Under the pieces are notes generated by a model. That model was not told where the DNA came from. It searched no databases and saw nothing but the letters and a program-made list of their open reading frames with translations. Made by a program: the position numbers and the translations under genes. From Pseudooceanicola sp. HF7 (lineage in GTDB: Bacteria > Pseudomonadota > Alphaproteobacteria > Rhodobacterales > Rhodobacteraceae), in contig NZ_JAATOW010000008.1 in NCBI RefSeq assembly GCF_011806405.1, forward strand, positions 1-64,000: DNA of 64,000 bases, in the 5' to 3' direction. Positions within the stretch are counted from its first letter, which is position 1, and every line of letters begins with the position of its first letter. Positions 7,430 through 16,289 of the stretch are shown here, piece by piece.

Positions 7430-8139
7430 GCCTCGCGCGACCTCCGGGCAATGGCCGCCCGGTAGCGGCCGCGTTTCCAGGTGCGCGCGATCTCTGACCA
7501 GAGGGTCTTCTTGCGCTGGATGGTGGAGCCGCCGTGATCCTCGGCCGCGCTGCGGATATGCGCGGGCCAGAGCGTCAGGCTGTCCACCCCGGTCTCCCAC
7601 CGCATCTGCAGCCAGGTGTCCACGGGCCTGTCGAAGGTGCTCGAGGCCTCAAGCAGCCTGGCCGCGGCATCGCTGCCCAGCAGGTAAAGCGCCGCCGTCA
7701 GGCCGATCACCTTGGGGCGGAACAGCTTGACGCCGCCCGCCTCTGCAATGACTTTGCCCGGCTCTTCGCGCGGCGACATCGGAAAACGGATCAGGCTGTC
7801 CGGCCCGCCGTGCGCCATGGCCAACTCAAGCGCCTTGGGGAAATCCGCGCCCAGCACCACGTCATCCTCGGCCACCAGGCCGAAGGGCGCGCCGGAATCG
7901 CGGATCCGCTCCCAGGCGGCGCGATGGGACAGGAAACAGCCGATTTCAGAGGGCATCAGGCCGAAGGGATACTTTGGCTTGAGGCGGGCGCGGGTGATCT
8001 CGGCCACGGCCTCATGGCTCATGGCCCGCCCGTTGACCGCCGGCACGACATGCAGATCGGGCAGCCCCTCTGCCAGGGCGTCCACAAGGGGCTCCCGCGC
8101 GGTGCTGCTATCAAGGTGAATGACATAGGACTGGACCAT
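7426..8139 (-). CDS. Glycosyltransferase family 25 protein
   Basis: 237 aa. GT25 enzymes (LPS sugar transferases of the LgtB/LpsA type) add galactose or glucose to lipooligosaccharide. The family opening YVIHLDSSTAR is at 5-15, followed by MPSEIGCFLSHRAAW near 62-76 and the metal-binding triad Glu91-Asp92-Asp93 in GLVAEDDVVLG. The C-terminal 35 residues are basic (RKKTLWSEIARTWKRGR), which fits peripheral membrane attachment. It is the first gene of a two-gene operon with the GT11 gene, joined by a 4-nt overlap. Sugar specificity cannot be read from sequence. Confidence 0.85.
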   Translation of the reverse strand: MVQSYVIHLDSSTAREPLVDALAEGLPDLHVVPAVNGRAMSHEAVAEITRARLKPKYPFGLMPSEIGCFLSHRAAWERIRDSGAPFGLVAEDDVVLGADFPKALELAMAHGGPDSLIRFPMSPREEPGKVIAEAGGVKLFRPKVIGLTAALYLLGSDAAARLLEASSTFDRPVDTWLQMRWETGVDSLTLWPAHIRSAAEDHGGSTIQRKKTLWSEIARTWKRGRYRAAIARRSREA

Positions 8140-8214
8140 CTCGCCTGCTTAGGCGTGAATCCCGCGTCGGTCCAGCCCCGCCGCACGCGCCGCCGGCGGA
8201 TCCGTGCACGGGCT

Positions 8215-8260
8215 CGACCCCCGTAAGGGGGGCTCGCCCGTTGTCGGCTGGCGCCTCCCG
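8215..8260. repeat. Dispersed intergenic repeat, copy 1
   Basis: A short CCCCC/GGGGG hairpin is followed by CGCCCGTTGTCGGC and GCGCCTCCCG. Nearly the same 46-47 bp recurs at 18883-18929, and a diverged copy is at 31251-31300. All three are intergenic. See the findings. Confidence 0.7.
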
Positions 8261-8374
8261 GACAAGCCGTTCCCGTCGGCGCCTAGGCGGCGGGCCCTGC
8301 CCCTGCGGAACCATCCCCATTTGACTTGCGGCGCGGCAGGCCTACACTCTTTCCATCCCGAAGGAGTGATGCAC

Positions 8375-8644
8375 ATGGCCGGTGGATGGTCCCGTGACGG
8401 CGCAGTCAGCGAACAGATCGAAGCCTCGATCAACGACGAACTCAACCGCCTGAAGGCGCGGCCGGCGCCGCAGGGCGAAAGCCTGACCCATTGCGCCGAA
8501 TGCGAAGAGGAAATCCCCGAGGCGCGGCGCCTGGCCCGCCCCGGCGTGAAGCTTTGCATCGATTGCCAGACCGAACGCGACAGCCGTTTCCAGGCGCGCG
8601 GCGGCATCAACCGGCGCGGCTCCAAGGACAGCCAGCTCAAGTAG
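8375..8644 (+). CDS. ybiI: DksA/TraR-type C4 zinc-finger protein (YbiI-like)
   Basis: 89 aa. It resembles E. coli YbiI along its whole length: GGWSRDGAVSEQI at the start, a C4 zinc finger CAEC...CIDC (near 40-66) and the conserved end NRRGSKDSQLK. The family is DksA/TraR-like but lacks the long coiled coil of DksA, so a role at the RNA polymerase secondary channel is only presumed. ATG at 8375 is preferred over 8369 because AAGGAG (8361-8366) is then 8 nt away rather than 2. It is followed by an intrinsic terminator. Confidence 0.9.
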   Translation: MAGGWSRDGAVSEQIEASINDELNRLKARPAPQGESLTHCAECEEEIPEARRLARPGVKLCIDCQTERDSRFQARGGINRRGSKDSQLK

Positions 8645-8652
8645 CCCAAAAG

Positions 8653-8680
8653 AAAAGGCCCCGCTTTCGCAGGGCCTTTC
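8653..8680 (+). terminator. Intrinsic terminator after ybiI, possibly bidirectional
   Basis: AAAAGGCCC (8653-8661) pairs with GGGCCTTT (8672-8679) around a CGCTTTCGCA loop. A-rich and T-rich flanks on the two sides suggest it could also terminate the leftward pnp transcript, whose stop is at 8704. Confidence 0.75.
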
Positions 8681-8703
8681 CGATATCCGCAGAGGGCGCG
8701 GGC

Positions 8704-10836
8704 TTATTCAGCCGCGTCTTCCTTTGCAGCTTCTTCACCGGTCTCCTGGTCCACGACCTTCATGGACAGGCGCACCTTGCCGCGATCATCGAAGCCGACC
8801 AGCTTGACCCAGACTTCCTGGCCCTCTTTGAGGACGTCGGAGGGGTGGTTCAGGCGGCGGTTCTCGATCTGGGAGACGTGCACCAGGCCGTCACGCTTGC
8901 CGAAGAAGTTCACGAAGGCGCCGAAATCGACCAGCTTCACGACCTTGCCCTTGTAGATCTTGCCTTCTTCCGGCTCTGCCACGATCGAATAGATCATGTC
9001 GTAGGCCTTCTGGATGGCTTCACCGTCGGACGAGGCGATCTTGATGATGCCGTCGTCGTTGATGTCGACCTTGGCGCCGGAGGTTTCCACGATCTCGCGG
9101 ATGACCTTGCCGCCGGACCCGATCACTTCACGGATCTTGTCGGTCGGGATCTGCATGGTCTCGATGCGCGGCGCATGGGCAGAGAATTCCGCGGCACCCG
9201 AAAGCGCCTTGTTCATCTCGCCAAGGATGTGCATCCGGCCTTCCTTGGCCTGGGCCAGGGCGGTCTTCATGATCTCGGGCGTGATGCCCTGGACCTTGAT
9301 GTCCATCTGCAGGGAGGTGATGCCCTCGGACGTACCGGCAACCTTGAAGTCCATGTCGCCCAGGTGGTCTTCGTCACCCAGGATGTCGGTCAGGATCGCG
9401 TAGTCGCCATCGTCTTCCAGCACCAGGCCCATGGCCACACCGGCAACGGCGGCCTTCAGCGGAACGCCTGCATCCATCATGGACAGCGAGCCACCGCAGA
9501 CGGACGCCATGGAGGACGAGCCGTTGGATTCGGTGATCTCGGACACGATGCGGATCGTGTAGGGGAAATCGGTGGCGGCGGGCAGGACAGCCTGCAGGGC
9601 GCGCCATGCCAGCTTGCCGTGGCCGATTTCACGACGACCCGGGCCGCTGACGCGACCGACTTCACCGACCGAGTAGGGGGGGAAGTTGTAGTGCAGCAGG
9701 AAGTTCGACTTGAAGTTGCCGTGCAGCGCGTCGATGAACTGTTCGTCATCGCCGGTGCCCAGCGTGGTCACGACCAGGCCCTGGGTTTCACCACGGGTGA
9801 ACAGGGCGGAACCGTGGGTCCGCGGCAGGATGCCGGTCTCGGCCACGATCGGGCGCACTTCGTTGGTGGCACGGCCATCGATGCGGCGGCCGTTCTTGAC
9901 GACATCGCCACGCAGAACGCCGGATTCCAGCTTCTTCAGCGCAGAGCCCAAGTTGTCATCGGCCAGCTGCTCTTCGGTCAGGGAAGCCTTGATCTCTTCC
10001 TTGGCGGCGGCAACGGCGGTGGTGCGCTCCTGCTTGTCGGTGATCGCGTAGGCGGCGCGCATCTTCTCTTCACCGGCGGCCTTCACGGCTGCGAACAGGT
10101 CGGAGTAATCCGGCGGCGTGAAGTCGAAGGGCTCTTTCGCGGTCTCTTCGGCCAGGTCGATGATCAGGTCCACGACGGGCTGGATCTGCTCATGGGCGAA
10201 GGTCACGGCGCCAAGCATCTCTTCCTCGGTCAGCTCGTAGGCTTCCGATTCGACCATCATGACGGCGTCCTTGGTGCCGGCCACAACCAGGTCGAGACGC
10301 TGCTCGGGGTTGTTGCGCAGGCCCTGCATGTCGTCGACAGAGGGGTTCAACACGTAGTTGCCTTCGGAGTAGCCCACGCGGCAGCCGGCGATCGGGCCCA
10401 TGAAGGGCGCGCCAGAGATCGTCAGCGCGGCAGAGGCGGCGATCATGGCAACGACGTCGGGGTCGTTTTCCAGGTCGTGGCTCAGCACGGTGCACATCAC
10501 CAAGACTTCGTTCTTGAAGCCGGGCACGAAGAGCGGGCGGATCGGACGGTCGATCAGACGCGCGGTCAGGGTTTCTTTCTCGGTGGGGCGGGCCTCACGC
10601 TTGAAGAAACCGCCGGGGATCTTGCCCGCGGCGTAGTATTTTTCCTGGTAATGAACGGTCAGCGGGAAGAAGTCCTGGCCTTCTTTCTGCTTCTTGGCAA
10701 ACGTCACGTTGGCCATGACGGAGGTCTCGCCCAGAGTGGCGATGACGGAGCCGTCGGCCTGACGGGCAACCTTGCCCGTTTCCAGCGTGAGCGTTTCGTC
10801 GCCCCACTGCATCGATTTCGTTGTCACGTTGAACAT
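8704..10836 (-). CDS. pnp: Polyribonucleotide nucleotidyltransferase (PNPase)
   Basis: 710 aa, full length. PNPase degrades RNA 3' to 5' by phosphorolysis, as a trimer and usually within the degradosome. Two RNase PH domains (about 1-210 and 310-540) are joined by the helical linker; the second carries the catalytic region with FTRGETQ and DGGSxSMA-like blocks. A KH domain follows ([11 protein letters not shown] near 560) and then an S1 domain ([20 protein letters not shown]). ATG at 10836 follows AAGGATACACC. The leader is highly structured. In this group pnp normally follows rpsO directly; here a receiver-domain gene lies between. Confidence 0.97.
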   Translation of the reverse strand: MFNVTTKSMQWGDETLTLETGKVARQADGSVIATLGETSVMANVTFAKKQKEGQDFFPLTVHYQEKYYAAGKIPGGFFKREARPTEKETLTARLIDRPIRPLFVPGFKNEVLVMCTVLSHDLENDPDVVAMIAASAALTISGAPFMGPIAGCRVGYSEGNYVLNPSVDDMQGLRNNPEQRLDLVVAGTKDAVMMVESEAYELTEEEMLGAVTFAHEQIQPVVDLIIDLAEETAKEPFDFTPPDYSDLFAAVKAAGEEKMRAAYAITDKQERTTAVAAAKEEIKASLTEEQLADDNLGSALKKLESGVLRGDVVKNGRRIDGRATNEVRPIVAETGILPRTHGSALFTRGETQGLVVTTLGTGDDEQFIDALHGNFKSNFLLHYNFPPYSVGEVGRVSGPGRREIGHGKLAWRALQAVLPAATDFPYTIRIVSEITESNGSSSMASVCGGSLSMMDAGVPLKAAVAGVAMGLVLEDDGDYAILTDILGDEDHLGDMDFKVAGTSEGITSLQMDIKVQGITPEIMKTALAQAKEGRMHILGEMNKALSGAAEFSAHAPRIETMQIPTDKIREVIGSGGKVIREIVETSGAKVDINDDGIIKIASSDGEAIQKAYDMIYSIVAEPEEGKIYKGKVVKLVDFGAFVNFFGKRDGLVHVSQIENRRLNHPSDVLKEGQEVWVKLVGFDDRGKVRLSMKVVDQETGEEAAKEDAAE

Positions 10837-11154
10837 CGGTGTATCCTTACGGGGAGCACTCCCGGGCCTTCCCGGGTCTCCCGTTTGCATGGCGGCCCCA
10901 TTGCCGCCGACCCCATCATCCTTTGCTTCACGGCGCGGGGGTCTGCGCGCCACGTCTCAGATGGGCGGGCCATACAGGAAAACAGGCTCCGAGGGAAGGG
11001 TATTCACATCCGCCACCCGCCGCAGGGCGCGCAACCTTCGGCTGAAATCTGCCCCGGGGTCCGCGCAACCGCAGCCTGAAAGGGCGCGCGGGACCAGTCG
11101 CTGGCCCTCCCGGCGCCGGCCCCTTGCGTGCAAGGGCTTACGGGGTACTGCGGA
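10837..11154. other. 318-nt gap upstream of pnp
   Basis: No gene is supported. The pnp-proximal third holds the structured pnp leader (separate entry). A short palindrome, CCCTTGC-GT-GCAAGGG (11121-11136), lies just downstream of the receiver gene's stop and may be its transcript end, but no T tract follows. A leftward pnp promoter is expected here, yet I cannot point to one. Confidence 0.6.
10851..10908 (-). promoter_or_regulatory. Structured 5' leader of pnp
   Basis: Read leftward, the leader has a hairpin with GGCGGC/GCCGCC arms (10891-10908). It is followed by a nested hairpin whose inner arms are CCCGGG/CCCGGG (10861-10876) and whose outer arms are GGGAG/CTCCC (10852-10882). It ends about 15 nt before the pnp start codon. 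In E. coli, pnp mRNA is autoregulated through an RNase III-cleaved leader hairpin; a similar role here is inference. Confidence 0.5.
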
Positions 11155-11595
11155 TCACTCCGCGTCGGCGTCTTCCAGGCTGGCCAGGTCCCTTTCCAGC
11201 GCCTCGCGGAAGGTCTCATGGGGGAAGGGCTTGAGCAGGGTCCGCCCCACGCTCATCCCGCGCCCCTCTGCCATCATGCGTGCGCCGATCGCATGGGCAT
11301 TTCCGCCATCGCTCATGAAGCGGATCCGCAGGGGGCCTTCATGCTGGCTGAGCGGGCCGATCAACTCCGATCCGTCGCCCTCTTCCAGGTGGATGTCGAT
11401 ATAGGCCAGAACCGGCCCTTCAAGACCCGCAAGGGTTGCAAGCAGGCCGGGCATGTCCGGGCAGGAATGCACGTGAAACCCTTCGGCCAGGCCCGTGTCG
11501 GCCAGGACTTCCCTCAGCAGTGGCTGGTCCTGCAGGATCAGGACGTGGCAGGGCCGCGGTCTGTCAGTCAAAACGTTTGTCTTTCCCTCAAACAT
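11155..11595 (-). CDS. Single-domain response-regulator receiver protein
   Basis: 146 aa, one CheY-like receiver fold with no output domain. An opening HVLILQDQPLLREVL replaces the usual DD pair with QD. The probable phospho-acceptor Asp lies in LAYIDIHLEEGDG, and the conserved Lys is in LLKPFP near the end. It has enough residues to be phosphorylated but is diverged. ATG at 11595 is chosen; an upstream TTG could add 13 residues but has no better site. It lies in the rpsO-pnp gap, in the same direction as both, and its kinase is not in the window. Confidence 0.75.
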   Translation of the reverse strand: MFEGKTNVLTDRPRPCHVLILQDQPLLREVLADTGLAEGFHVHSCPDMPGLLATLAGLEGPVLAYIDIHLEEGDGSELIGPLSQHEGPLRIRFMSDGGNAHAIGARMMAEGRGMSVGRTLLKPFPHETFREALERDLASLEDADAE

Positions 11596-11928
11596 CGCAG
11601 GGGCAGGTGTTTCGGGCCCCTCGTGTCTGTCCAAAGACTAGGCCCGCGCCCTTTTGCCTGCAAGCAGGGATTGCATTTTCGGAAGGTTTCGCCACGTCGG
11701 CGCGAGTCAAAATGAAGCGGCTGCACTCGGTCGCGGCTGGTCGAATCGGCCCCGCTTGCCCGCTGCCCCTGTCGGTGGGCGGGCTCTGCCTGCGATTGCA
11801 GGGATCACTGACCCGGCGGCGCAAAGACTGCCTTGAGGCACCTGCAAAGGCCCCCATGAAACCGCCCCCACAACGCAAAACGCCCGCCTCCTTTCGGAGA
11901 CGGGCGTTCCAACCGGCGGTCTGCGATA
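11596..11928. other. 333-nt gap between rpsO and the receiver gene
   Basis: No gene is supported. It holds the rpsO terminator (separate entry) at its right end. The rest is GC-rich and carries no motif I recognise; the promoter of the leftward receiver gene is presumably here. Confidence 0.55.
11872..11909 (-). terminator. Intrinsic terminator of rpsO
   Basis: Leftward hairpin with AACGCCCG/CGGGCGTT arms and an inner CTCC/GGAG stem, followed by TTTTGCGTTGT on the minus strand. It begins about 20 nt after the rpsO stop. Its presence argues that rpsO and pnp are not simply read through here. Confidence 0.8.
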
Positions 11929-12198
11929 TCAGCGACGCAGGCCGAGGCGCTTGATGAGGTCCTGGTAACGGCCCTCGTCCTTGCCTTTGAGGTAGTCGAG
12001 CAGCTTACGACGCTGGGCAACCATCATCAGCAGGCCGCGACGGCCGTGGTTGTCTTTCTTGTGCGTCTTGAAGTGCTCGGTCAGCGTCGCGATGCGCGAG
12101 CTGAGGATGGCAACCTGGACTTCGGGCGAACCGGTGTCGCCTTCCTTGGTGCCGTATTCCTTGATGAGGCGTTGTTTTTCTTCAACGGTGATCGACAT
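11929..12198 (-). CDS. rpsO: 30S ribosomal protein S15
   Basis: 89 aa, the universal S15 length. It binds 16S rRNA helices 20-22 early in small-subunit assembly. Signature residues are present: [11 protein letters not shown] (20-30), [18 protein letters not shown] (40-57) and the C-terminus LGLRR. It has a good GGAG ribosome-binding site. It is followed by its own intrinsic terminator and then by the receiver gene and pnp. Confidence 0.99.
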   Translation of the reverse strand: MSITVEEKQRLIKEYGTKEGDTGSPEVQVAILSSRIATLTEHFKTHKKDNHGRRGLLMMVAQRRKLLDYLKGKDEGRYQDLIKRLGLRR

Positions 12199-12395
12199 CG
12201 GGATCTCCTGTGTTCAGAGGGTTGGGGCGCAAGCCGGGATGTCGTCCAGCAAGGTCCATGGATGTCCACCGCCCCGGCAGGACCGGTTCGGAAGATTGCG
12301 CGCTGATAAGGGATTCGGCGCGGCTTGGGAAGCGGAAACTTCAAGGTTTCATGGGGCACAGCCTGCCGATCGTCCCCTTCGGCCTGCGCGATCCG

Positions 12396-12833
12396 TCAGG
12401 CCGGCCTGCCGCGCCTAAACTCCTCCCGTCGAATCTCCCCGCGCCGGATCTCTGGCTCTCGGGTCAGGCGGATGTCGGTCTGCTCCAGGGCGGCTGGGCC
12501 GCTCAGCACCGCGATGCAGGAGCCGTCGGCAAAGATGCGGGTCAGGCCGGCCGCATCATCGGGGCGGATTTCGATGACGGGCATGGGCGCGCCCTCGGGG
12601 TAGCTCAGCTCCAGCCGGTCGACACTGCCGGCAAGCCGCGCGATTCGGGTGACCGAGCCTGCCCCCACGGGGTGATCGCCAAGCCGGATCACGGCCCGGC
12701 ACCGGGCACGTTCCTGCGTCTCGATCGCGTGCCGGATCGCGCCGATCCGCGCCAGAAGCGTATCCCGCCCCGGCATCGCCCGACCCTGACGTGTCATGCT
12801 GATCCTTCCCCGGAAGCGCTCCGTGTTGCCCAT
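12396..12833 (-). CDS. Hypothetical protein
   Basis: 145 aa, soluble, Arg-rich at both ends (last 25 residues include RRGEIRREEFRRGRPA). The middle has alternating hydrophobic strands (VTRIARLAGSVDRLELSY; MPVIEIRPDDAAGL). I recognise no family. ATG at 12833 is chosen because a strong AAGGAGG lies 6 nt upstream; a second ATG at 12797 also has an AAGGA site, so a shorter form of 133 aa is possible. It sits upstream of rpsO in the same direction, separated by 197 nt in which I see nothing else. Confidence 0.6.
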   Translation of the reverse strand: MGNTERFRGRISMTRQGRAMPGRDTLLARIGAIRHAIETQERARCRAVIRLGDHPVGAGSVTRIARLAGSVDRLELSYPEGAPMPVIEIRPDDAAGLTRIFADGSCIAVLSGPAALEQTDIRLTREPEIRRGEIRREEFRRGRPA

Positions 12834-13103
12834 GTCACCCCTCCTTCTTCGCAGGGTTTGTCGCATGTCGGGGGCGGGCAAGTCATAGTTAAACTGCTGT
12901 AAAGGTGAAGCTTTGGTTAACGCCCGCGTCCGGCGGACCCACCCGTCGCGGCAAGGTTCCGCTGCGCGGCTGGGGGTGGCCTTAGGTAACGGAGACGGGA
13001 ATTGACCTTCCCGACACCCCGGCGGTAAGGCTGCGCCGTGAGCGGAAACCGCGGTTCACAATTGAAGACACGTCATGATCGGGGCGGACCGGCTTGGAAT
13101 ATC

Positions 13104-13121
13104 GAAACCTTGCAAGGTTTC
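13104..13121. promoter_or_regulatory. Perfect 18-bp palindrome before the PACE transporter gene
   Basis: GAAACCTTGCAAGGTTTC is perfectly self-complementary over 18 bases. Its right end touches the CAGGAG ribosome-binding site (13121-13126) of the gene starting at 13133. This is typical of a dimeric repressor operator; an RNA hairpin is less likely because the palindrome has no loop. No regulator gene is adjacent. Confidence 0.65.
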
Positions 13122-13132
13122 AGGAGCCCCGA

Positions 13133-13600
13133 ATGTTTGTCCTCAGTCCGCGCGCGCGGCGTCTCACCTATGTCATCACCTTCGAATTCTTCGGCCTGCT
13201 CCTCTCGACCGTCTTGCTGACGATCCTGAGCGGCGGACCCGCGACCGATTCCCTTCCCGTTGCCGCCGCGGTCTCGGTCATGGCGCTGGTTTGGAACTAC
13301 GCTTTCAACACCCTGTTCGAGCTTTGGGAGCGCAAGTCCGGCGTCATGCTGCGCTCGCTGAAACTGCGGCTGATCCACGCCGGCAGTTTCGAGCTTGGGC
13401 TCTTCTTGCTCACGCTGCCGCTGTACATGGTGTGGTATCACGTCGGCTTCCTTGAGGCCGTGCTGATGGAAAGCGCCGTCCTTTTGTTCTTCCTGGTCTA
13501 CACCTTCGTGTTCACCTACCTCTTCGACATGCTCCTGGTGCTTCCGCAGCATCAGGGCCAGCAAAAGGGGCGTGGAGCAAGGCAGGACATGCCCGCCTGA
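13133..13600 (+). CDS. PACE-family efflux transporter (AceI-like)
   Basis: 155 aa with four predicted membrane helices arranged as two bacterial transmembrane pairs. The family marks are visible: RRLTYVITFEFFGLLLS at 8-24, WNYAFNTLFELWE near 53-65, and a second repeat RLIHAGSFELGLFLLTLPLYMVW. AceI in Acinetobacter exports chlorhexidine; many homologues export short-chain diamines or biocides. AceI itself is induced through a LysR regulator. ATG at 13133 has CAGGAG 6 nt upstream, overlapped by a perfect palindrome that may be an operator. It stands alone in its direction. Confidence 0.88.
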   Translation: MFVLSPRARRLTYVITFEFFGLLLSTVLLTILSGGPATDSLPVAAAVSVMALVWNYAFNTLFELWERKSGVMLRSLKLRLIHAGSFELGLFLLTLPLYMVWYHVGFLEAVLMESAVLLFFLVYTFVFTYLFDMLLVLPQHQGQQKGRGARQDMPA

Positions 13601-13654
13601 CGGGACGGTGCAAAGCGGTCCCTCAGCCCTGACGGCCAGTCGTGACCGGCGGAT

Positions 13655-14176
13655 TCACCCCACCCAGGCCTCGGGCCGGACGGCATAGGGCCGGTAAAGC
13701 GGATGCCGCGGATGCCCGTCCTTCGTCAGCCCCAGGTGCGCCAGCGGGCGGCCCGTGTCGCGCAGCAGCGCCAGCACCTCGGCGTCGCGGCCCAGGTGGT
13801 TGCCGTGCACGCCCCAGGCGCACAGCAGCAGACCCCCATCCCCGACCCAGGCGGCACTGTCGCGCAGCACCGCGTCATTCTCCGGCCCCACCGGCGCGGC
13901 GGCCTTTTTCAGCAGGGCGGGCGAGGTCTCGCGCCAGGCAAACAGGTTGCAGACCCGGAAACCCCCGAAGCCAAGTGCGCGTGCGCGGCGTTCGCAGCGC
14001 TCCACCGTGGGGTCGTTCTGCGCTTCCGTCGCGGTGGAGGGGTTGAGCATTACGTAAAGCATCCGCGCCCCCGGCCCCCAGGTGCGGGTCAGGGCATAGC
14101 GGTAGCCGTCACAGGCGGAATAAAGCGCCTGGCTTTCCGCATCCCCCTTCAGGAAGCTGCGGGTGATCAGGCTCAC
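13655..14176 (-). CDS. DUF1643 family protein
   Basis: 173 aa counting the GTG start. The DUF1643 block is clear: [23 protein letters not shown] near residues 39-61 and [11 protein letters not shown] near 72-82. No member's biochemical function is known to me. The GTG start at 14176 overlaps the truB stop (GTGA), so it is translationally coupled to a tRNA modification gene, which could hint at an RNA-related role (inference). It ends 54 nt from the PACE gene, convergently. Confidence 0.85.
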   Translation of the reverse strand: MSLITRSFLKGDAESQALYSACDGYRYALTRTWGPGARMLYVMLNPSTATEAQNDPTVERCERRARALGFGGFRVCNLFAWRETSPALLKKAAAPVGPENDAVLRDSAAWVGDGGLLLCAWGVHGNHLGRDAEVLALLRDTGRPLAHLGLTKDGHPRHPLYRPYAVRPEAWVG

Positions 14177-15078
14177 AGGTTGAAGACCCGGCTCGGATGC
14201 AGTTCACCGCCACGGTAGCTGCCCACGGCCACAGGCTGGCCCTGGTGGCTGGCCCAGCAGGTCTCTCCGTAGTCCACGCCGCTGGCGATCACCATGCCGG
14301 GGTTGCCGTGGCGCAGACGCGCTGCGCCCTCGGCGGTGGCGGTGACCTGGGGCAGATCGCTCAGGCCCAGCTCAAGCGGCAGCAGGTGGCTGTCCAGCTC
14401 CGGCGTGCGCGCCAGCTCCTGGATGGTGTCGAAGCTCAGGCCCTTGTCGGCCTCGAAGGGACCGGACCAGACCCGGCGCAGATGCGCCACGTGGCCATGG
14501 CAGCCCAGCACCTTGCCCAGGTCGCGCGCGATGGAGCGCACGTAGCCGCCCTTGCCGCAGACCATCTCCAGCGTGACGTGATCGGCATCCTTGCGGTCCA
14601 GCAGGATCAGGCTTTCCACGAAAAGGGGGCGGGCCGCGATCTCCATTTCCTCGCCGTCGCGGGCGCGCTTGTAGGCGCGTTCCCCGTCGATCTTCACGGC
14701 GCTGAACTGCGGCGGCACCTGCTCGATATCGCCCACGAACTGCTGCAGGGCTTCCTTGATCTCTTCATCCGTCGGGCGCTGGTCGCTTTGCGCGATCACC
14801 TCGCCCTCTGCGTCGTCGGTATTGGTGGCCTGGCCCAGCCGCACGTCAAAGACATAGGCCTTGAGCGCATCTGTCACGAAGGGCACGGTCTTCGTCGCCT
14901 CGCCAAGCGCCACGGCCAGCACGCCGGTCGCTTCGGGATCCAGCGTGCCCGCGTGGCCGGCCTTGTTCGCCTCGAAGGCCCAGCGAACCTTGTTCACCAC
15001 GGCGTTGGAAGAGATCCCCGCAGGCTTGTCCACCACCAGCCAGCCGGAGATATCGCGTCCCTTGCGTTTACGTCCCAT
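14173..15078 (-). CDS. truB: tRNA pseudouridine-55 synthase
   Basis: 301 aa, full length. TruB makes the T-loop pseudouridine 55 in tRNA. The catalytic motif [14 protein letters not shown] has Asp47 as nucleophile; [12 protein letters not shown] (13-24) and the thumb-loop/KxYxF-type block around AYVFDVRLG follow. A C-terminal PUA-like part covers about 230-301. It is followed by DUF1643 through a 4-nt overlap. The expected rbfA-truB-rpsO-pnp order is kept but with accessory genes inserted between members. Confidence 0.97.
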   Translation of the reverse strand: MGRKRKGRDISGWLVVDKPAGISSNAVVNKVRWAFEANKAGHAGTLDPEATGVLAVALGEATKTVPFVTDALKAYVFDVRLGQATNTDDAEGEVIAQSDQRPTDEEIKEALQQFVGDIEQVPPQFSAVKIDGERAYKRARDGEEMEIAARPLFVESLILLDRKDADHVTLEMVCGKGGYVRSIARDLGKVLGCHGHVAHLRRVWSGPFEADKGLSFDTIQELARTPELDSHLLPLELGLSDLPQVTATAEGAARLRHGNPGMVIASGVDYGETCWASHQGQPVAVGSYRGGELHPSRVFNL

Positions 15079-15297
15079 GGTGTCCCTGTCCTGCTGTCAG
15101 CGGCCGGTCGGGCCCGGCTTGGATGTCTTGGCCCGAAAGTGCGGGCCGGATGTCTTGGAAGGCCCGCGACGTAACGCTCGCGCGGGCATCCGTCAAGCGG
15201 GGCAGGGCGCCAGCGGGCCGGGGAAGGGCGCGGGGGTGACGCAAGACAGGGAACATGCGGGGCCCCTGCGGGGTTCATCCTGAACAGGAGGTGTTCC

Positions 15298-15630
15298 ATG
15301 AAGCTCAAACCCCGCGATATCTTCGACCTGCCCGCCAAGATGCCGCCCTCCCGCCGGGAGCGCCTTGCGCCGGTGGTCTATGCCGGCGGCATGCTGGCCA
15401 TCGGGGCGGCGCTGCTGATCGCCAAGCCCCGGCTTGGCCAGGTGCCGCAATCCCGCCTGTCGGCAGATCTGCCCACCCGCCCGCGCTGGCGCCGTGCGAT
15501 GCGCAAGGGGCGCGACGGGGCGGATACCTTTGCCCCCTCTAATGTCACCGATTCCATCGGGCGCTCCCTGCTGATCGGCGGCGCGGCCCTGCTGATCACC
15601 CGCGTGCTCGACGAGGTCTCGGGCGACTAA
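15298..15630 (+). CDS. Small membrane protein of unknown function
   Basis: 110 aa with two hydrophobic segments: about 24-43 (APVVYAGGMLAIGAALLIAK) and 90-105 (SLLIGGAALLITRVLD), joined by an Arg-rich loop. AACAGGAGG lies 6 nt before the ATG. It is divergent from truB across 219 nt. No family recognised; it is likely an inner-membrane protein with the positive loop in the cytoplasm. Confidence 0.7.
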   Translation: MKLKPRDIFDLPAKMPPSRRERLAPVVYAGGMLAIGAALLIAKPRLGQVPQSRLSADLPTRPRWRRAMRKGRDGADTFAPSNVTDSIGRSLLIGGAALLITRVLDEVSGD

Positions 15631-15782
15631 CGCCCCCAAAGCGACCCGCCGGACCCTGACCCGCTGGACAATCCCGCCCCACCGGGGCAGGAGAGCGCCC
15701 GTCTGCCCCCTGCAACCGGGCGGCGTCACGGGTCTTGCAAGCGGGCTTTCCAAACGGGCCTGGCAAACGGAAGAGGCATTCC

Positions 15783-16268
15783 TTGGCACGGGAAATCGAA
15801 CGCAAGTTCCTGATCGCAAGCGACAGCTGGCGCGCCGGGGTCAGCAAATCGGTCCGGCTGCGCGACGGGCTGGTCGCCCAGACGCAGGGGCGCAAGGTCC
15901 GCGTCCGCTTCTACGACGATGACGCCACCCTGACGATCAAGGGCCCCTGCATGGGCCGGGGATTCACCCGGGACGAGTTCGAATACCCGATCCCGGCCGA
16001 GGATGCCCAAACCCTGCTGTCAGAGCATTGCAGCGACGATGTCGTTGAAAAGACCCGCCATCACGTGCCCTTCGCGGGCTTTGAATGGTGCGTGGATGAA
16101 TATGACGGGCTGCTCGCCGGCGTCCTGATCGCAGAGGTGGAGCTGCCCTCGGAAGAGGCAGAGCCGCCGCTGCCCGACTGGGCCGGGGCGGAAGTTACCG
16201 GCGATCCCGCCTATCGCAAGATCAACATGCTGGAAGCCCGCCGCAAGGCACAGCGCGCCACGGCCTGA
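15783..16268 (+). CDS. CYTH-domain protein (inorganic triphosphatase-like)
   Basis: 161 aa from a TTG start. The CYTH signature EIERKFLI (ExExK) begins four residues in, and paired charged strands line the tunnel (KVRVRFYDDDATLTIKG; GFTRDEFEYPIP; LIAEVELPSE). Short CYTH proteins hydrolyse inorganic triphosphate or related triphosphate substrates using divalent metal. TTG at 15783 is chosen because GGAAGAGG lies 6 nt upstream and the motif then sits at the normal N-terminal position. It converges on the glycosidase-like gene. Substrate uncertain. Confidence 0.88.
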   Translation: MAREIERKFLIASDSWRAGVSKSVRLRDGLVAQTQGRKVRVRFYDDDATLTIKGPCMGRGFTRDEFEYPIPAEDAQTLLSEHCSDDVVEKTRHHVPFAGFEWCVDEYDGLLAGVLIAEVELPSEEAEPPLPDWAGAEVTGDPAYRKINMLEARRKAQRATA

Positions 16269-16289
16269 CAGGGGCGTTGCAAGAGGCGC

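Noticed and set aside
8491-11079. Very long open frame on the plus strand opposite pnp
   Set aside because: It is a GC-driven antisense shadow of pnp; the minus-strand product is an unmistakable PNPase and the plus-strand protein is low-complexity His/Asp/Gly-rich.
13045-13054. AACCGCGGTT palindrome upstream of the PACE gene as a second operator
   Set aside because: Only 10 bp and composed of common GC-rich words; not distinguishable from chance.
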